NCBI GenBank assembly: GCA_965198905.1
Contig: OZ240678.1
Coordinates: forward strand, 62,001 to 126,000
Direction of reading: 5' to 3'
DNA length: 64,000 bases
DNA from: CAHJWH01 sp965198905
GTDB taxonomy: Bacteria; Pseudomonadota; Alphaproteobacteria; Caulobacterales; Caulobacteraceae
Shown: positions 8,812 through 16,551 of the stretch, piece by piece
How the letters are laid out: every line of letters starts with the position of its first letter
Position numbering within the stretch: the stretch's first letter is position 1
The notes under the pieces: generated by a model
The model's database searches: none
Told to the model about the DNA's origin: nothing
The model's input: only the letters and a program-made list of their open reading frames with translations
Translations under genes and position numbers: made by a program

Positions 8812-10458
8812 TCAGGCGGCCTGAGGGCGGGCGTCGCGCTCGCCTTTCCAGTTCCAGGGCAGGAGATCGTCCAGGCGGTGAGCAGGGTGGCTGGCGATCC
8901 GTGCGAGCACGTCGGCGAGCCAGGCCTGGGGATCGATGTCGTTCATCTTGCAGGTGACGATCAGGCTGTACATCTGCGCCGCCCGGTGGCCGCCCCGGTC
9001 TGAGCCGCAGAACAGCCATGACTTGCGTCCGAGGGCCAGGCCTCTCAGGGCGCGCTCGGCGGCGTTGTTCGTGAGGCAGACCCGGCCGTCGTCGAGGAAG
9101 CGGGTAAACGCCGCCCAGCGGGTCAGCATGTAGTCGAGCGCCTTGGCCACGGGGTCGTGGCGGGAGAGCCGGGCGCGCTGCGCGCGCATCCAAGTCTCAA
9201 GATCCTCGACGAGCGGTCGGCTGTGTCTCTGTCGGGCAGCCAGCCGTTCGGCGGCAGGGCGGCCGCTGATCTCCCGCTCGATGTCGAAGATCAGGTCGAT
9301 GCGCCTCACCGCCTCCAGCGCGATGGGCGAGATGACGGCGGGCTTGCCGCGGGCGGCGCGGCGCGCGCCCTCCGCGACGTCGGCGAGCTCGAAGAAGTGA
9401 CGTCGCCCATGGCTCCAGCACAGGGCCTGGGTGACCGGGCCTGGCGGCCTGCCCGGCTCGTAGAGCCTGTTGTAGCCTCCGTAGGCGTCAGCCTGCAGCA
9501 CGCCGGACCAGGCGGCGAGATGGGCCTGGGGATGCTCGCCGCGCCGGTCGCGCGAGTAGTAGAAGATCGCCGCCGGAGGCGCCGCTCCGCCGAAGGGGCG
9601 GTCGTCGCGGACGTAGTCCCATATCCTCGCCACGTCGGTCTTGCCGCTCGCGAGCACCGGCACGGTTGTGTCGTCGCCGTGCAGCCGCTCGGCCGCCAGC
9701 ACGTGGGCCTCCAGGCGGGCGTAGAGCGGCAGGGTGGCCATGCAGATCGCGCCCACCTGGTCGGCCAGGGTGGAGAGGCTCAAGGGCACGCCCTCACGGG
9801 CATAGCGCTCGGCCTGGCGGTTTAGGGGCTGGTGCTGGCCGAACTTCTCGAAGGCGATCATCGCCAGCAGGCCCGGCCCCGCCCAGCCCCGGGCGGTGAC
9901 GTGGAAGGGCGCTGGCGGCTGGGTTACGGTCTGGCAATCGCGGCAGCTGAAGCGCTCGCGCACCGTGGCGATCACCTTCCACTGGCGCGGAACCACCTCC
10001 AGCGTCTCGGTCACGTCCTCCCCGAGCTTGGAGAGCCGCCCGCCGCCGCAGCACGGGCAGGCGGCCGGGGCGGCGATCACCACCCGCTCGCGCGGCAGGT
10101 GCTCGGGGAAGGGCTGACGCGAGGGGCGCCTGCGAGTGAAGGCCTGGACCGCAGAGGTCTTGGCGGCGGCCATCTCCGCTTTCAGCTCGTCGAGGGTGGC
10201 GGACGCTTCCAGCTCCTCCAGCTGCAGCTCGTACTGGTCGAGCAGGCGCTGGCTGCGCTCGGAGGTCTGGCCGAAGTGCGCCCGCTTGAGCTTGGCGATC
10301 TCCAGCTTGAGGTGGGCGATCAGGGCGGCGTCGGAGGAGGCCTTGGCTTCCACCACGCTGGCGCGGGCCTCGGCGGCGTCGGCCCTGAGCTCGGCCGCGG
10401 CCAGGGCGGCGCGGAGCGCTGCGACGTCCTCCGAACCGAGCTGAAGCCCTTCCGCCAT
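8812..10458 (-). CDS. tnpC: IS66 transposase TnpC
   Basis: A 548-residue IS66 transposase. An N-terminal Ala-rich coiled coil with LKLEIAKLKRAHFGQTSERS is followed by a zinc-finger CPCCGG and a second CxxC (SCRDCQTV), then the DDE core with LHGDDTTVPVL, LQADAYGGYN and LTNNAAERALRGLALGRKSW, and a C-terminal IS66 tail (LIVTCKMNDIDPQAWLADVL). Complete, with no visible damage. Confidence 0.93.
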   Translation of the reverse strand: MAEGLQLGSEDVAALRAALAAAELRADAAEARASVVEAKASSDAALIAHLKLEIAKLKRAHFGQTSERSQRLLDQYELQLEELEASATLDELKAEMAAAKTSAVQAFTRRRPSRQPFPEHLPRERVVIAAPAACPCCGGGRLSKLGEDVTETLEVVPRQWKVIATVRERFSCRDCQTVTQPPAPFHVTARGWAGPGLLAMIAFEKFGQHQPLNRQAERYAREGVPLSLSTLADQVGAICMATLPLYARLEAHVLAAERLHGDDTTVPVLASGKTDVARIWDYVRDDRPFGGAAPPAAIFYYSRDRRGEHPQAHLAAWSGVLQADAYGGYNRLYEPGRPPGPVTQALCWSHGRRHFFELADVAEGARRAARGKPAVISPIALEAVRRIDLIFDIEREISGRPAAERLAARQRHSRPLVEDLETWMRAQRARLSRHDPVAKALDYMLTRWAAFTRFLDDGRVCLTNNAAERALRGLALGRKSWLFCGSDRGGHRAAQMYSLIVTCKMNDIDPQAWLADVLARIASHPAHRLDDLLPWNWKGERDARPQAA

Positions 10459-10526
10459 GAGGGAAGTAGAGCACGGATCGGGGCGCTTGAGGCGCCCCGG
10501 AGAGCGCCGGAGTCACTGCGCCGCAG

Positions 10527-10874
10527 CTATCCGGCGGCCTGCGGGCGCCAGCTCTGCTGGGGGTTCCTCCAGTCGATCCCCTCGAGCAGGTAGGACATCT
10601 GCGCCGGCGAGAGCGGGATCGCGCCCTCCGCGGCGGCGGGCCAGATGAAGCGCCCGCGCTCCAGACGCTTGGCGTAGAGCGACACACCCAGATCATCGCG
10701 CCAGAGGATCTTGCACAGGTCGCCGCGGCGTCCCCGGAAGACGTACAGGTCGCCGCCGTACGGATCGCGCTTCAAGGCCTCCTGCACCTGCAGCGCCAGG
10801 CCCGGCATGCCCTTCCTCATGTCGGTGTGACCCGTCGCGATCCACACCCGCACCCCCGCTGGGATCGGGATCAT
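10527..10874 (-). CDS. tnpB: IS66 accessory protein TnpB
   Basis: A 115-residue protein beginning MIPIPAGVRVWIATGHTDMR and containing DLYVFRGRRGDLCKILWRD, which is diagnostic of the IS66 Orf2 (TnpB) family. Its ATG overlaps the TnpA stop codon (ATGA), as is common in this family, and it lies 68 bases before tnpC. Confidence 0.93.
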   Translation of the reverse strand: MIPIPAGVRVWIATGHTDMRKGMPGLALQVQEALKRDPYGGDLYVFRGRRGDLCKILWRDDLGVSLYAKRLERGRFIWPAAAEGAIPLSPAQMSYLLEGIDWRNPQQSWRPQAAG

Positions 10875-11221
10875 CGCCTCAGCGCCTTCAAGGTCGCGCT
10901 GACCAGGGTCGCCGGCGCGCCCGCGTCGATGACCACCCGGCCGCCGTCAGCGAGGTGCACCACGATGGCGCCGCCGTGCCCACCCGGCGGCTCCGTCCTG
11001 CTCGGCAAGCCGACGACCATGGCCGGGAGGAAAGCCGGTTGGCTCTCCGCCGCATGCTCGCGCCGCCACTTGTAGATCAGGCTGGTCGCCACATCGAACT
11101 GGCGAGCGACGTCCGCCACCACAGCACCCGGTGCGAACACCGCCTCCAAGACCTCCACCCGCTCCGCGTCACTCCACCGACGCCGCCGCTGCGGCCCCAT
11201 CATCAATGTCACCTGGGCCAT
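10871..11221 (-). CDS. tnpA: IS66 accessory protein TnpA
   Basis: A 116-residue Tnp8/TnpA-type protein with a helix-turn-helix (RRRWSDAERVEVLEAVFAPG then DVARQFDVATSLIYKWRRE) and the C-terminal region found in IS66 Orf1. First gene of the IS66 operon, about 95 bases inside the right inverted repeat. Confidence 0.9.
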   Translation of the reverse strand: MAQVTLMMGPQRRRRWSDAERVEVLEAVFAPGAVVADVARQFDVATSLIYKWRREHAAESQPAFLPAMVVGLPSRTEPPGGHGGAIVVHLADGGRVVIDAGAPATLVSATLKALRR

Positions 11222-11344
11222 GCTGTGCAGCTACGAGCGCTCATAAGGACGACTTACGAGCGCAGCATCAGCCCCTCGCACCAACCCGGCAAGGCGGCCC
11301 TCACCGCAGGGTTACGTCAAGACGGCCCGGGAGGGATCAGAAAG

Positions 11345-11653
11345 ATGAGTCGAGGGGGTGGCGACCCAGTAGCGCCGTCCACGCCTGTCTTCACCGACAG
11401 GCAAGGCCAGTACCTAGCCTTCATCTGGGCTTATGCTCAGATCAACCGGCGTTCGCCTGCCGAGCGCGACCTGCAGGACTACTTTCGCGTCACCGCCCCG
11501 TCAGTTCACCAGACGGTGCTTACCTTGGAGAAAGCTGGCCTCATCCGGCGCTCGCCCGGGCAGGCCCGAAGCATCGAGCTATGCGTCGATCCAAGGACCT
11601 TACCCGTCCTCGGCCTGCCCCAACTCGTCAAATCCCCTGTGCAGCGGTACTAG
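11345..11653 (+). CDS. LexA-like winged-helix protein carried by the IS630 element
   Basis: A 102-residue protein starting MSRGGGDPVAPS (ATG 11345), with GGGAGGG-like ribosome-binding sequence 9-15 bases upstream. Residues about 20-80 (YLAFIWAYAQINRRSPAERD, then YFRVTAPSVHQTVLTLEKAG and LIRRSPGQARSIEL) form a winged helix like the LexA N-terminal domain, but there is no LexA autoprotease domain. Both the right TSD of the internal IS66 and the right end of the IS630 bracket it, so it belongs to the IS630. Its TAG stop is built from the TA target duplication plus the next genomic base. It may regulate the divergent transposase; that is inference. Confidence 0.7.
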   Translation: MSRGGGDPVAPSTPVFTDRQGQYLAFIWAYAQINRRSPAERDLQDYFRVTAPSVHQTVLTLEKAGLIRRSPGQARSIELCVDPRTLPVLGLPQLVKSPVQRY

Positions 11654-12522
11654 TCGTTGAGTGCTGCCGTTCCGGAGTGCTCGGGACCTTTCCAGCGCCG
11701 AATCAGTGTACGATGATCGGCTTCGAAATCTGGCTCGACGAGATCGAAGCCCGATTGGAGGCGAGTCCCGTTGCAGCACCGTTTGGTGTCAACCTGATAA
11801 TCCACAAGTCCAATCCGCGCGTTCAGGCCGACCTAGAGGTCGTGGTCCGGCGCAAGATCCCGGTGGTGATCACCTCTCTGGGCGCTGCGCCCCAAGTGGT
11901 GGAGGCGGTGCACAGCTACGGCGGCCTAGTCTTCCACGATGTGATCAGCCGCCGTCATGCCGAGAAGGCCGCCGCGGCGGGTGTCGACGGTATAATCGCA
12001 GTGGCCGCCGGTGCGGGTGGGCACGTCGGCTCGATCAGCCCCTTCGCCCTAGTCGCCGAGGTACGCGAAGTGTTCGACGGCATCCTCATCCTGTCCGGCG
12101 CGATGAGCACCGGCGCGGACATCCTAGCGGCGCGCACCATGGGGGCGGATCTCGCCTACATGGGCACTCGCTTCATCGCCACTCGCGAAAGCCTAGTCAG
12201 CGCGGATCAGAAGGCGATGATGCTGCAGGCGCAGGCCAGCGACATCCTTTACACGCCCGCGATCAGCGGGGTGAACGCCAACTTCATGCGACCCAGCGTC
12301 CAAGCCGCCGGATTGAACCCTGACGCCCTATCCTCGCCCGGCACAACCTTGAATATGGAAAGCGAGGCGAAGGCCTGGAAGGCCGTATGGTCGGCCGGTC
12401 AGGGGGTGGGCTCTATCCGTGACCTGCCCACGGCCGCCGACCTGTGCCACAGGCTAGTCGCGGAGTACCGCGCCGGGATCGCCCTTATAAAAAACGATCC
12501 TTTCCCGGCCGAAGAGCTTTAG
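11651..12522 (+). pseudogene. Nitronate monooxygenase (2-nitropropane dioxygenase family), 5' end lost to IS630
   Basis: From the IS630 right boundary the frame reads VVECCRSGVLGTFPAPNQ, the usual early part of nitronate monooxygenases, then APFGVNLIIHKSNPRVQADL, IPVVITSLG, the FMN-phosphate region GVDGIIAVAAGAGGHVG and GADLAYMGTRFIATRES. The C-terminal part is complete and ends at a TAG at 12520. The first 30 or so residues, including the start, are missing at this side. ATG 11713 could restart translation but would omit part of the FMN barrel. The family oxidises alkyl nitronates to carbonyl compounds and nitrite. Confidence 0.8.
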
Positions 12523-13461
12523 ATGAACTCGGTCTTTTCTCACCGGAATGGTGTTCTTTTCAGCAGTTGCTTAAAAAGCCCAGAAGTATTCAACAGCTTA
12601 CACCTCAGGGCTGATAGGGCGTTTGGGGATCGAGGGCGACCGGCTCTTGAGTTAACCCTGGGCAATCTTGAGGCCGAACTCAAGGTCAAGCTCTTCCACC
12701 GGACCACCCGGAGAACATGGCTTACGAAGGCAGGTACACGGCTCTTTTCGGAAGCTAAGCGCATCCTCACCGACATCGAAGTCACCACATCTTCGCTTCG
12801 CTTTGAAGGTGACGAACCCGAGTCGGTTCGACTTGCGTTGGGCGAAGACCTGGCTGGTGAGCCCTTCACGCGAATGTTGTCCGAGCTCGAACATCACCAA
12901 GGGGGCACCTTGGTAGAGGTACGCGAGCTAACTCATGGGGAGGCCTCTCGCCTTGTTCGCGATGGTGGGGCCGATGTCGCGCTCACCTTGGATCGCCGCC
13001 CTTTCGAAGGGCTCCAGCAGCGCCGCGGCTGGGGCGAGCCATTGATGCTCATCTTGCCTGTCGGCCACCGGCTGGCTAAGTGTGATTAGATCGACATCGC
13101 CGAAATAGCTGCGGAGCGCTTGGCTCTGCCCCGGCCAATCGTCTGCCCGGGTTACCTCGCTCAGATCGAAGACTTGTTTCGACGTCATAAAGTCGGGATC
13201 GACAAGCGGGTCACGGTAAACCACTGGAACACAGCTATAAGCTTCGCAGCGGCAGGCCGCGCGCTGGCACTTTGCCCCGCGTCCTTCGTCAACGGCTCCA
13301 CATCAGTCGCCGTCGTACCCTTGACCGCTTCCGACGCCGAGCTGGTAACCTGGATGCTCTACTCAGGCGTGGATAACTCCCCGGCCGTCTCGCTCGTCCT
13401 TGAGCTCGCATCACTTATCGATGCCGACGCACCGCCGGCGGATTTCCGGACGGGTTCCTGA
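12523..13461 (+). pseudogene. LysR-family transcriptional regulator, nonsense-disrupted
   Basis: The frame starts at the ATG directly after the nitronate monooxygenase stop. Residues NLEAELKVKLFHRTTRRTWLTKAG are the end of a LysR DNA-binding domain, and LMLILPVGHRLAKCD then an in-frame TAG (13087-13089) then IDIAEIAAERLALPR show that one stop codon splits the effector-binding domain. The first 40 residues do not look like a proper helix-turn-helix, suggesting additional frame damage there. The gene probably once regulated the adjacent nitronate monooxygenase. Two separate lesions make it a pseudogene unless the sequence is in error. Confidence 0.75.
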
Positions 13462-13667
13462 CGGACGCGCCGGAACCCGCGGTCGCCCTCCATGAACGCC
13501 GTCAGCATGTGCGGCACGAGTGCGGTGGCGTCGACTGTTTCGCCATAAGCCACGCCGTAAAGCTCCGCGTAGCGGTCGAGATCCGCCTTGACCGCAGCGG
13601 ACAGGGTGACCGTCAGCTTGACCTTTTCGGTCTTCGGCAGCGGTCCGAGCCGCAGCTTCTCCGTCAT
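13359..13667 (-). CDS. DUF2274 family protein of a trb conjugation cluster
   Basis: A 102-residue protein, MTEKLRLGPLPKTEKVKLTV then LSAAVKADLDRYAELYG and a conserved FMEGDRGFRRVRQE. This is the DUF2274 family whose genes follow trbI in alphaproteobacterial Trb type IV secretion clusters. Its ATG overlaps the trbI stop (ATGA). The last 30 residues, after RRVRQE, overlap the end of the LysR pseudogene on the other strand and are Ser-rich, so the original C terminus may have been replaced when the two segments were joined. Function unknown. Confidence 0.65.
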   Translation of the reverse strand: MTEKLRLGPLPKTEKVKLTVTLSAAVKADLDRYAELYGVAYGETVDATALVPHMLTAFMEGDRGFRRVRQEPVRKSAGGASASISDASSRTSETAGELSTPE

Positions 13668-13994
13668 GGCGTCTGGCCTTCGCTGCGCCCTGCAGCCGAG
13701 GTCGCGTAAGGCCGCAGCACCAAGTCCTTATTGACGATCACCCGCACCGGGAACCCTGGCCTGACCGTGAGCGTCGGCTGGACGTTCAGATTACGACGCG
13801 TGATCTGCTGGCCGACTTGGTTCACGCTGTCCTCGGCGCTGCGTGAGGTCGCGACCACGACTGTCTGCTGCCCCGTGCCGCTCAGGCCGTCGTTCTGAGA
13901 GCCAAGCTCCGCACCGACGCCTAACAGGGTGGAAAGCGCCGCCCTGGCCAGGAGCTTGCCCCAGTGATTGTCGACGCGGTCCTGGACGCCGGCA
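13664..13994 (-). pseudogene. trbI: TrbI/VirB10 C-terminal remnant
   Basis: About 110 residues survive. The frame reads GVQDRVDNHWGKLLARAALS, TLLGVGAELGSQNDGL, and ITRRNLNVQPTLTVRPGFPVRVIV, the conserved C terminus of TrbI (VirB10-like channel component). The N-terminal two thirds, including start codon, transmembrane anchor and Pro-rich region, are gone; the sequence upstream is TrbG in another frame. Non-functional remnant of a conjugative transfer system. Confidence 0.8.
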
Positions 13995-13995
13995 T

Positions 13996-14390
13996 AGCCT
14001 CGCCGGTGGGTCCGACGACGAACAGCGGGGGCAGCTCACCCTGTGCGATCCCCGACGGGAACTCGATGTAGACCTTCTCGCCATCATCAAAGGCCCGCAC
14101 CGGCTTCCAGGGCGCATCGTCGCCGGTGATGGCGTAGCGGAACCTCAGCTTCTCGATGGCGACGCCATCGGCGATCGGCGCGGCGGCCTCTGCGCGACGG
14201 TTCTGGGTCTGCAGCGCGAGCAGCCGATCCTGCGGGTAGTCCCAGGAGGCGGACGCCATCCAGGTGTTGAGCGTACTGGTCAGCTCCAGATGATAGGTAC
14301 GGCGGTCGGTGTTGATCACCACGTTGGTCTTCAGGTCCGGCCGGGTCGGCTTGACCAGGATGTGCACGCGCTCGTCGGCGCCAAGATCGC
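13996..14390 (-). pseudogene. trbG: TrbG/VirB9 internal remnant
   Basis: About 130 residues survive, from ADERVHILVKPTRPDLKTN through VINTDRRTYHLELTS, WDYPQDRLLAL and FRYAITGDDAPWKPVRAFDD to LPPLFVVGPTGEA, which is the C-terminal half of TrbG up to about 40 residues from its normal end. It is joined at both sides to other genes: truncated traG upstream (near 14390) and the trbI tail downstream (near 13995). The frames do not match, so no functional protein is made. Confidence 0.8.
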
Positions 14391-15749
14391 GTTGTTGGCC
14401 CCGTAGGCCTTCTCGATCTGGTTCAGCGACTGGGCGATCAGGAAGGCGCGCAGTCCGTAGCCGGCCATCAAGGCCAGCGCCGACTCGAAGAAGTCCAGCC
14501 GCCCCAGGGCCGGGAACTCGTCGAGCATGAGCAGCAGCTTATGCTTGCGCGCGATGCCGTCAGATCCGTCCAGGCTCTCGGTCAGGCGACGGCCGATCTG
14601 GTTCAGGATCAACCGGATCAGCGGCTTTGTGCGACTGATGTCGGAGGGCGGCACCACCAGGTAGAGCGAGACCGGGTGCTCGGCCGAGATCAGGTCGGCG
14701 ATGCGCCAGTCGCAGCGCGAGGTCACGGCCGCGATGGTCGGATCGCGGTAGAGCCCCAGGAACGACATGGCGGTGGAGAGCACGCCCGAGCGCTCGTTCT
14801 CCGACTTGTTCAGCACCTCGCGCGCCGAGCTGGCGACCACGGGATGCACGCCCTGGCGCCCCAGGTGCGCCGTGGTCATCATCAGCCGCAGGGTATGATC
14901 GAAAGGATGGGCGGGATCGGAGAGGAAGTTGGCGACGCCGCAGAGCGTCCGGTCTTGGCCGGCGTACAGGATATGCAGGATCGCGCCGACCAGGAGCGAG
15001 TGGCTCGTCTTCTCCCAATGATTACGCTTCTCGATCGAGCCTTCCGGGTCCACCAGCACGTCGGCGATGTTCTGGACGTCGCGGATTTCCTGCACGCCAC
15101 GCCGGACCTCCAGCAGGGGATTGTAGGCAGCGGAGCACGGGTCGGTCGGGTTGACGTAGAGACAGTGGGAGAACCGCGACCGCCATCCGGCGGTCAGAGT
15201 CCAGTTCTCGCCCTTGATGTCGTGGATGACGGCGGACCCGGTCCAGGACGGCAGGGTCGGCACGACCAAGCCGACGCCCTTGCCGCTCCGAGTCGGCGCG
15301 AACGCCATGACGTGCTCGGGGCCGTCGTGGCGGAGGTAGTCCTCGCCCATGCGCCCGAGGAACACGCCCCCAGGCTTCTGCAGGCCCGAGCGCTTCAGGT
15401 CACGAGGGGCCGCCCAGCGCGCCGAGCCGTAGGTTGTGACACGCTTGGCCTGGCGGGCCCGCCAGACGGACCCAACGATGGCGGCCACTGCGCCGAGCAG
15501 GCCGCCCGACGCGGCGATGAAGCCGCCGCGCGCAAACACGCGAGGCGCATAGGCGTCGAACTCGAACCACCAGACGAAGAAGCTCCAGGGCTGGTAGACG
15601 GGGACCCTGAAAAGCGACGTAGACGAGTGGCCGAGCTGAGCCTGGTAGCCGAGCGCGGCCGGCACAGACTCGGTAGCGGCCCAGACACCCGCGAGAGCGA
15701 GCCCAAGCACCACCATGACTTGGCCGACGAGAACCTTGCCCGGCGACAT
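14388..15749 (-). pseudogene. traG: TraG/VirD4 coupling protein, C-terminally truncated
   Basis: About 455 native residues starting MSPGKVLVGQVMVVLGLALA (ATG 15749), with two N-terminal membrane regions, the Walker A APTRSGKGVGLVVPTL and Walker B LLLMLDEFPALGRL. The native sequence ends at YGANNAIL; the following codons read the trbG remnant out of frame. Intact TraG proteins continue for roughly 170-200 residues and include further ATPase motifs, so this coupling protein is probably inactive. Trb genes B to F, which normally follow traG, are absent. Confidence 0.85.
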
Positions 15750-16095
15750 TCACAGCCCTCATGCCTACACGACGGCGCCTACATCGGCACACGTCAGACG
15801 CGAGGTTCGCCATCGTCTGAGCAGAATCAAAGACGAGCTAAGTCATTGCCGAGACGCTTTAAGTCCTAAATCTAACCCCTGCGTGCGCCGGCAGATTGAG
15901 GCGTACAGGGGCGTTCGTCAGTGCTTCGGCTGATAAAAATCGGCAAGAGAAGTTAGATCAGGTGGCGTTGCCTGCATGCAACACCTTCCCGCGCTTGATC
16001 CAGATGACGTTCAGCGGAGCTACGAACGCCAATCGCGGTGCCGCAGACCCACGTCGATCCGGCGCGCCGTCAACTAGATATGAGCTAGGCTCTCG
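15750..16095. other. Gene-free stretch between traG remnant and exported protein gene
   Basis: No frame here shows a recognisable protein or a plausible start with coding bias, and composition is less GC-rich than the neighbours. Genes that usually lie between a DUF3363 relaxase and traG (transglycosylase, DUF736 and similar) are not detectable. I see no tRNA or clear terminator. Confidence 0.5.
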
Positions 16096-16551
16096 TCAGG
16101 AGCAGCGGCCGTGGGTTAGAGATCGGTACTCACCTGCATCGCCAAGATTCAGCAGAGTGAGCTGCCAGCCATTCGCCCCTCTCCCGAATGAGAACGCCCC
16201 GACTGTCGCATGGCTGTCGTCGTGAAAGTCGAACCGCCCGGCCGGCTGAACTTTCCTCCGGATCATCGCGGCGTTTGTGTCTCCGTCGGCGGAGCGGCAC
16301 CCGAGTTCGGTGCTCAGGAAAGCGGGGAACGCCGTCTTAGACACAGTTTTCACATGATCCTGGTCGGCCTCGAACCCAACCTGGAGGGGCAAACGCGTCA
16401 GGGTGGCGAGCCTTCTCATGTCATTCTGCAGCACGGCTTGGCGAAAGCCGGTCCAGAACACCTCGAAACTGTCGCCAGGGCTGTTCGCCGGCCTAGCTGC
16501 GCTGGGGAGCGACAGGGCGGTAAGCGCAAGGCCGATCAGGGCGGCTTTCAC
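16096..16551 (-). CDS. Exported protein coupled to a peptidoglycan hydrolase gene; candidate immunity or partner protein
   Basis: A 151-residue protein starting VKAALIGLALTALSLPSAAR, a clear signal peptide, from GTG 16551. The GTG overlaps the stop of the upstream hydrolase gene (GTGA), which fixes the start and implies translational coupling. The mature part has no family I recognise: SFEVFWTGFRQAVLQNDMRR, then a two-Cys mature region and GWQLTLLNLGDAGEYRSL at the end. A periplasmic location next to a cytoplasmically made cell-wall hydrolase resembles amidase effector/immunity pairs; that role is inference only. Confidence 0.6.
   Translation of the reverse strand: MKAALIGLALTALSLPSAARPANSPGDSFEVFWTGFRQAVLQNDMRRLATLTRLPLQVGFEADQDHVKTVSKTAFPAFLSTELGCRSADGDTNAAMIRRKVQPAGRFDFHDDSHATVGAFSFGRGANGWQLTLLNLGDAGEYRSLTHGRCS

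Larger units (their letters stand above)
8760..11315 (-). mobile_element. IS66-family insertion sequence with intact 8-bp target duplication
   Basis: The element is 2556 bases. Left end GTACGCATCCGGTGAG and right end (complement) GTAACCCTGCGGTGAG are imperfect inverted repeats, with about 16 of 23 positions matching. It is flanked by the direct repeat gtcaagac at 8752-8759 and 11316-11323, the 8-bp duplication expected of IS66. It carries the standard tnpA-tnpB-tnpC set on the minus strand, all apparently intact. It inserted between the divergent transposase and LexA-like genes of an older IS630 element. Confidence 0.92.
7596..11650 (-). mobile_element. IS630-family element interrupted by IS66
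   Basis: Both ends carry the perfect 12-base inverted repeat GTACCGCTGCAC (left 7596-7607, right complement 11639-11650) and are flanked by TA (7594-7595 and 11651-11652), the target duplication of IS630/Tc1-mariner elements. Inside lie the DDE transposase (minus strand, ending in the left repeat), a LexA-like winged-helix gene (plus strand, ending in the right repeat) and, between them, a complete IS66 element. Subtracting the IS66 and one copy of its duplication gives an ancestral element of 1491 bases. The element sits in a nitronate monooxygenase gene. Confidence 0.85.

Noticed and set aside
11131..12522. A single 463-residue frame covering tnpA antisense, passenger gene region and nitronate monooxygenase
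   Set aside because: The frame is continuous only because no stop happens to fall in it; the N-terminal 170 residues are antisense or out-of-frame sequence of the IS elements.
13359..13667. DUF2274 protein as an antitoxin
   Set aside because: Small size and helical pattern suggested it, but its position directly after trbI and sequence match the conjugation-associated family.
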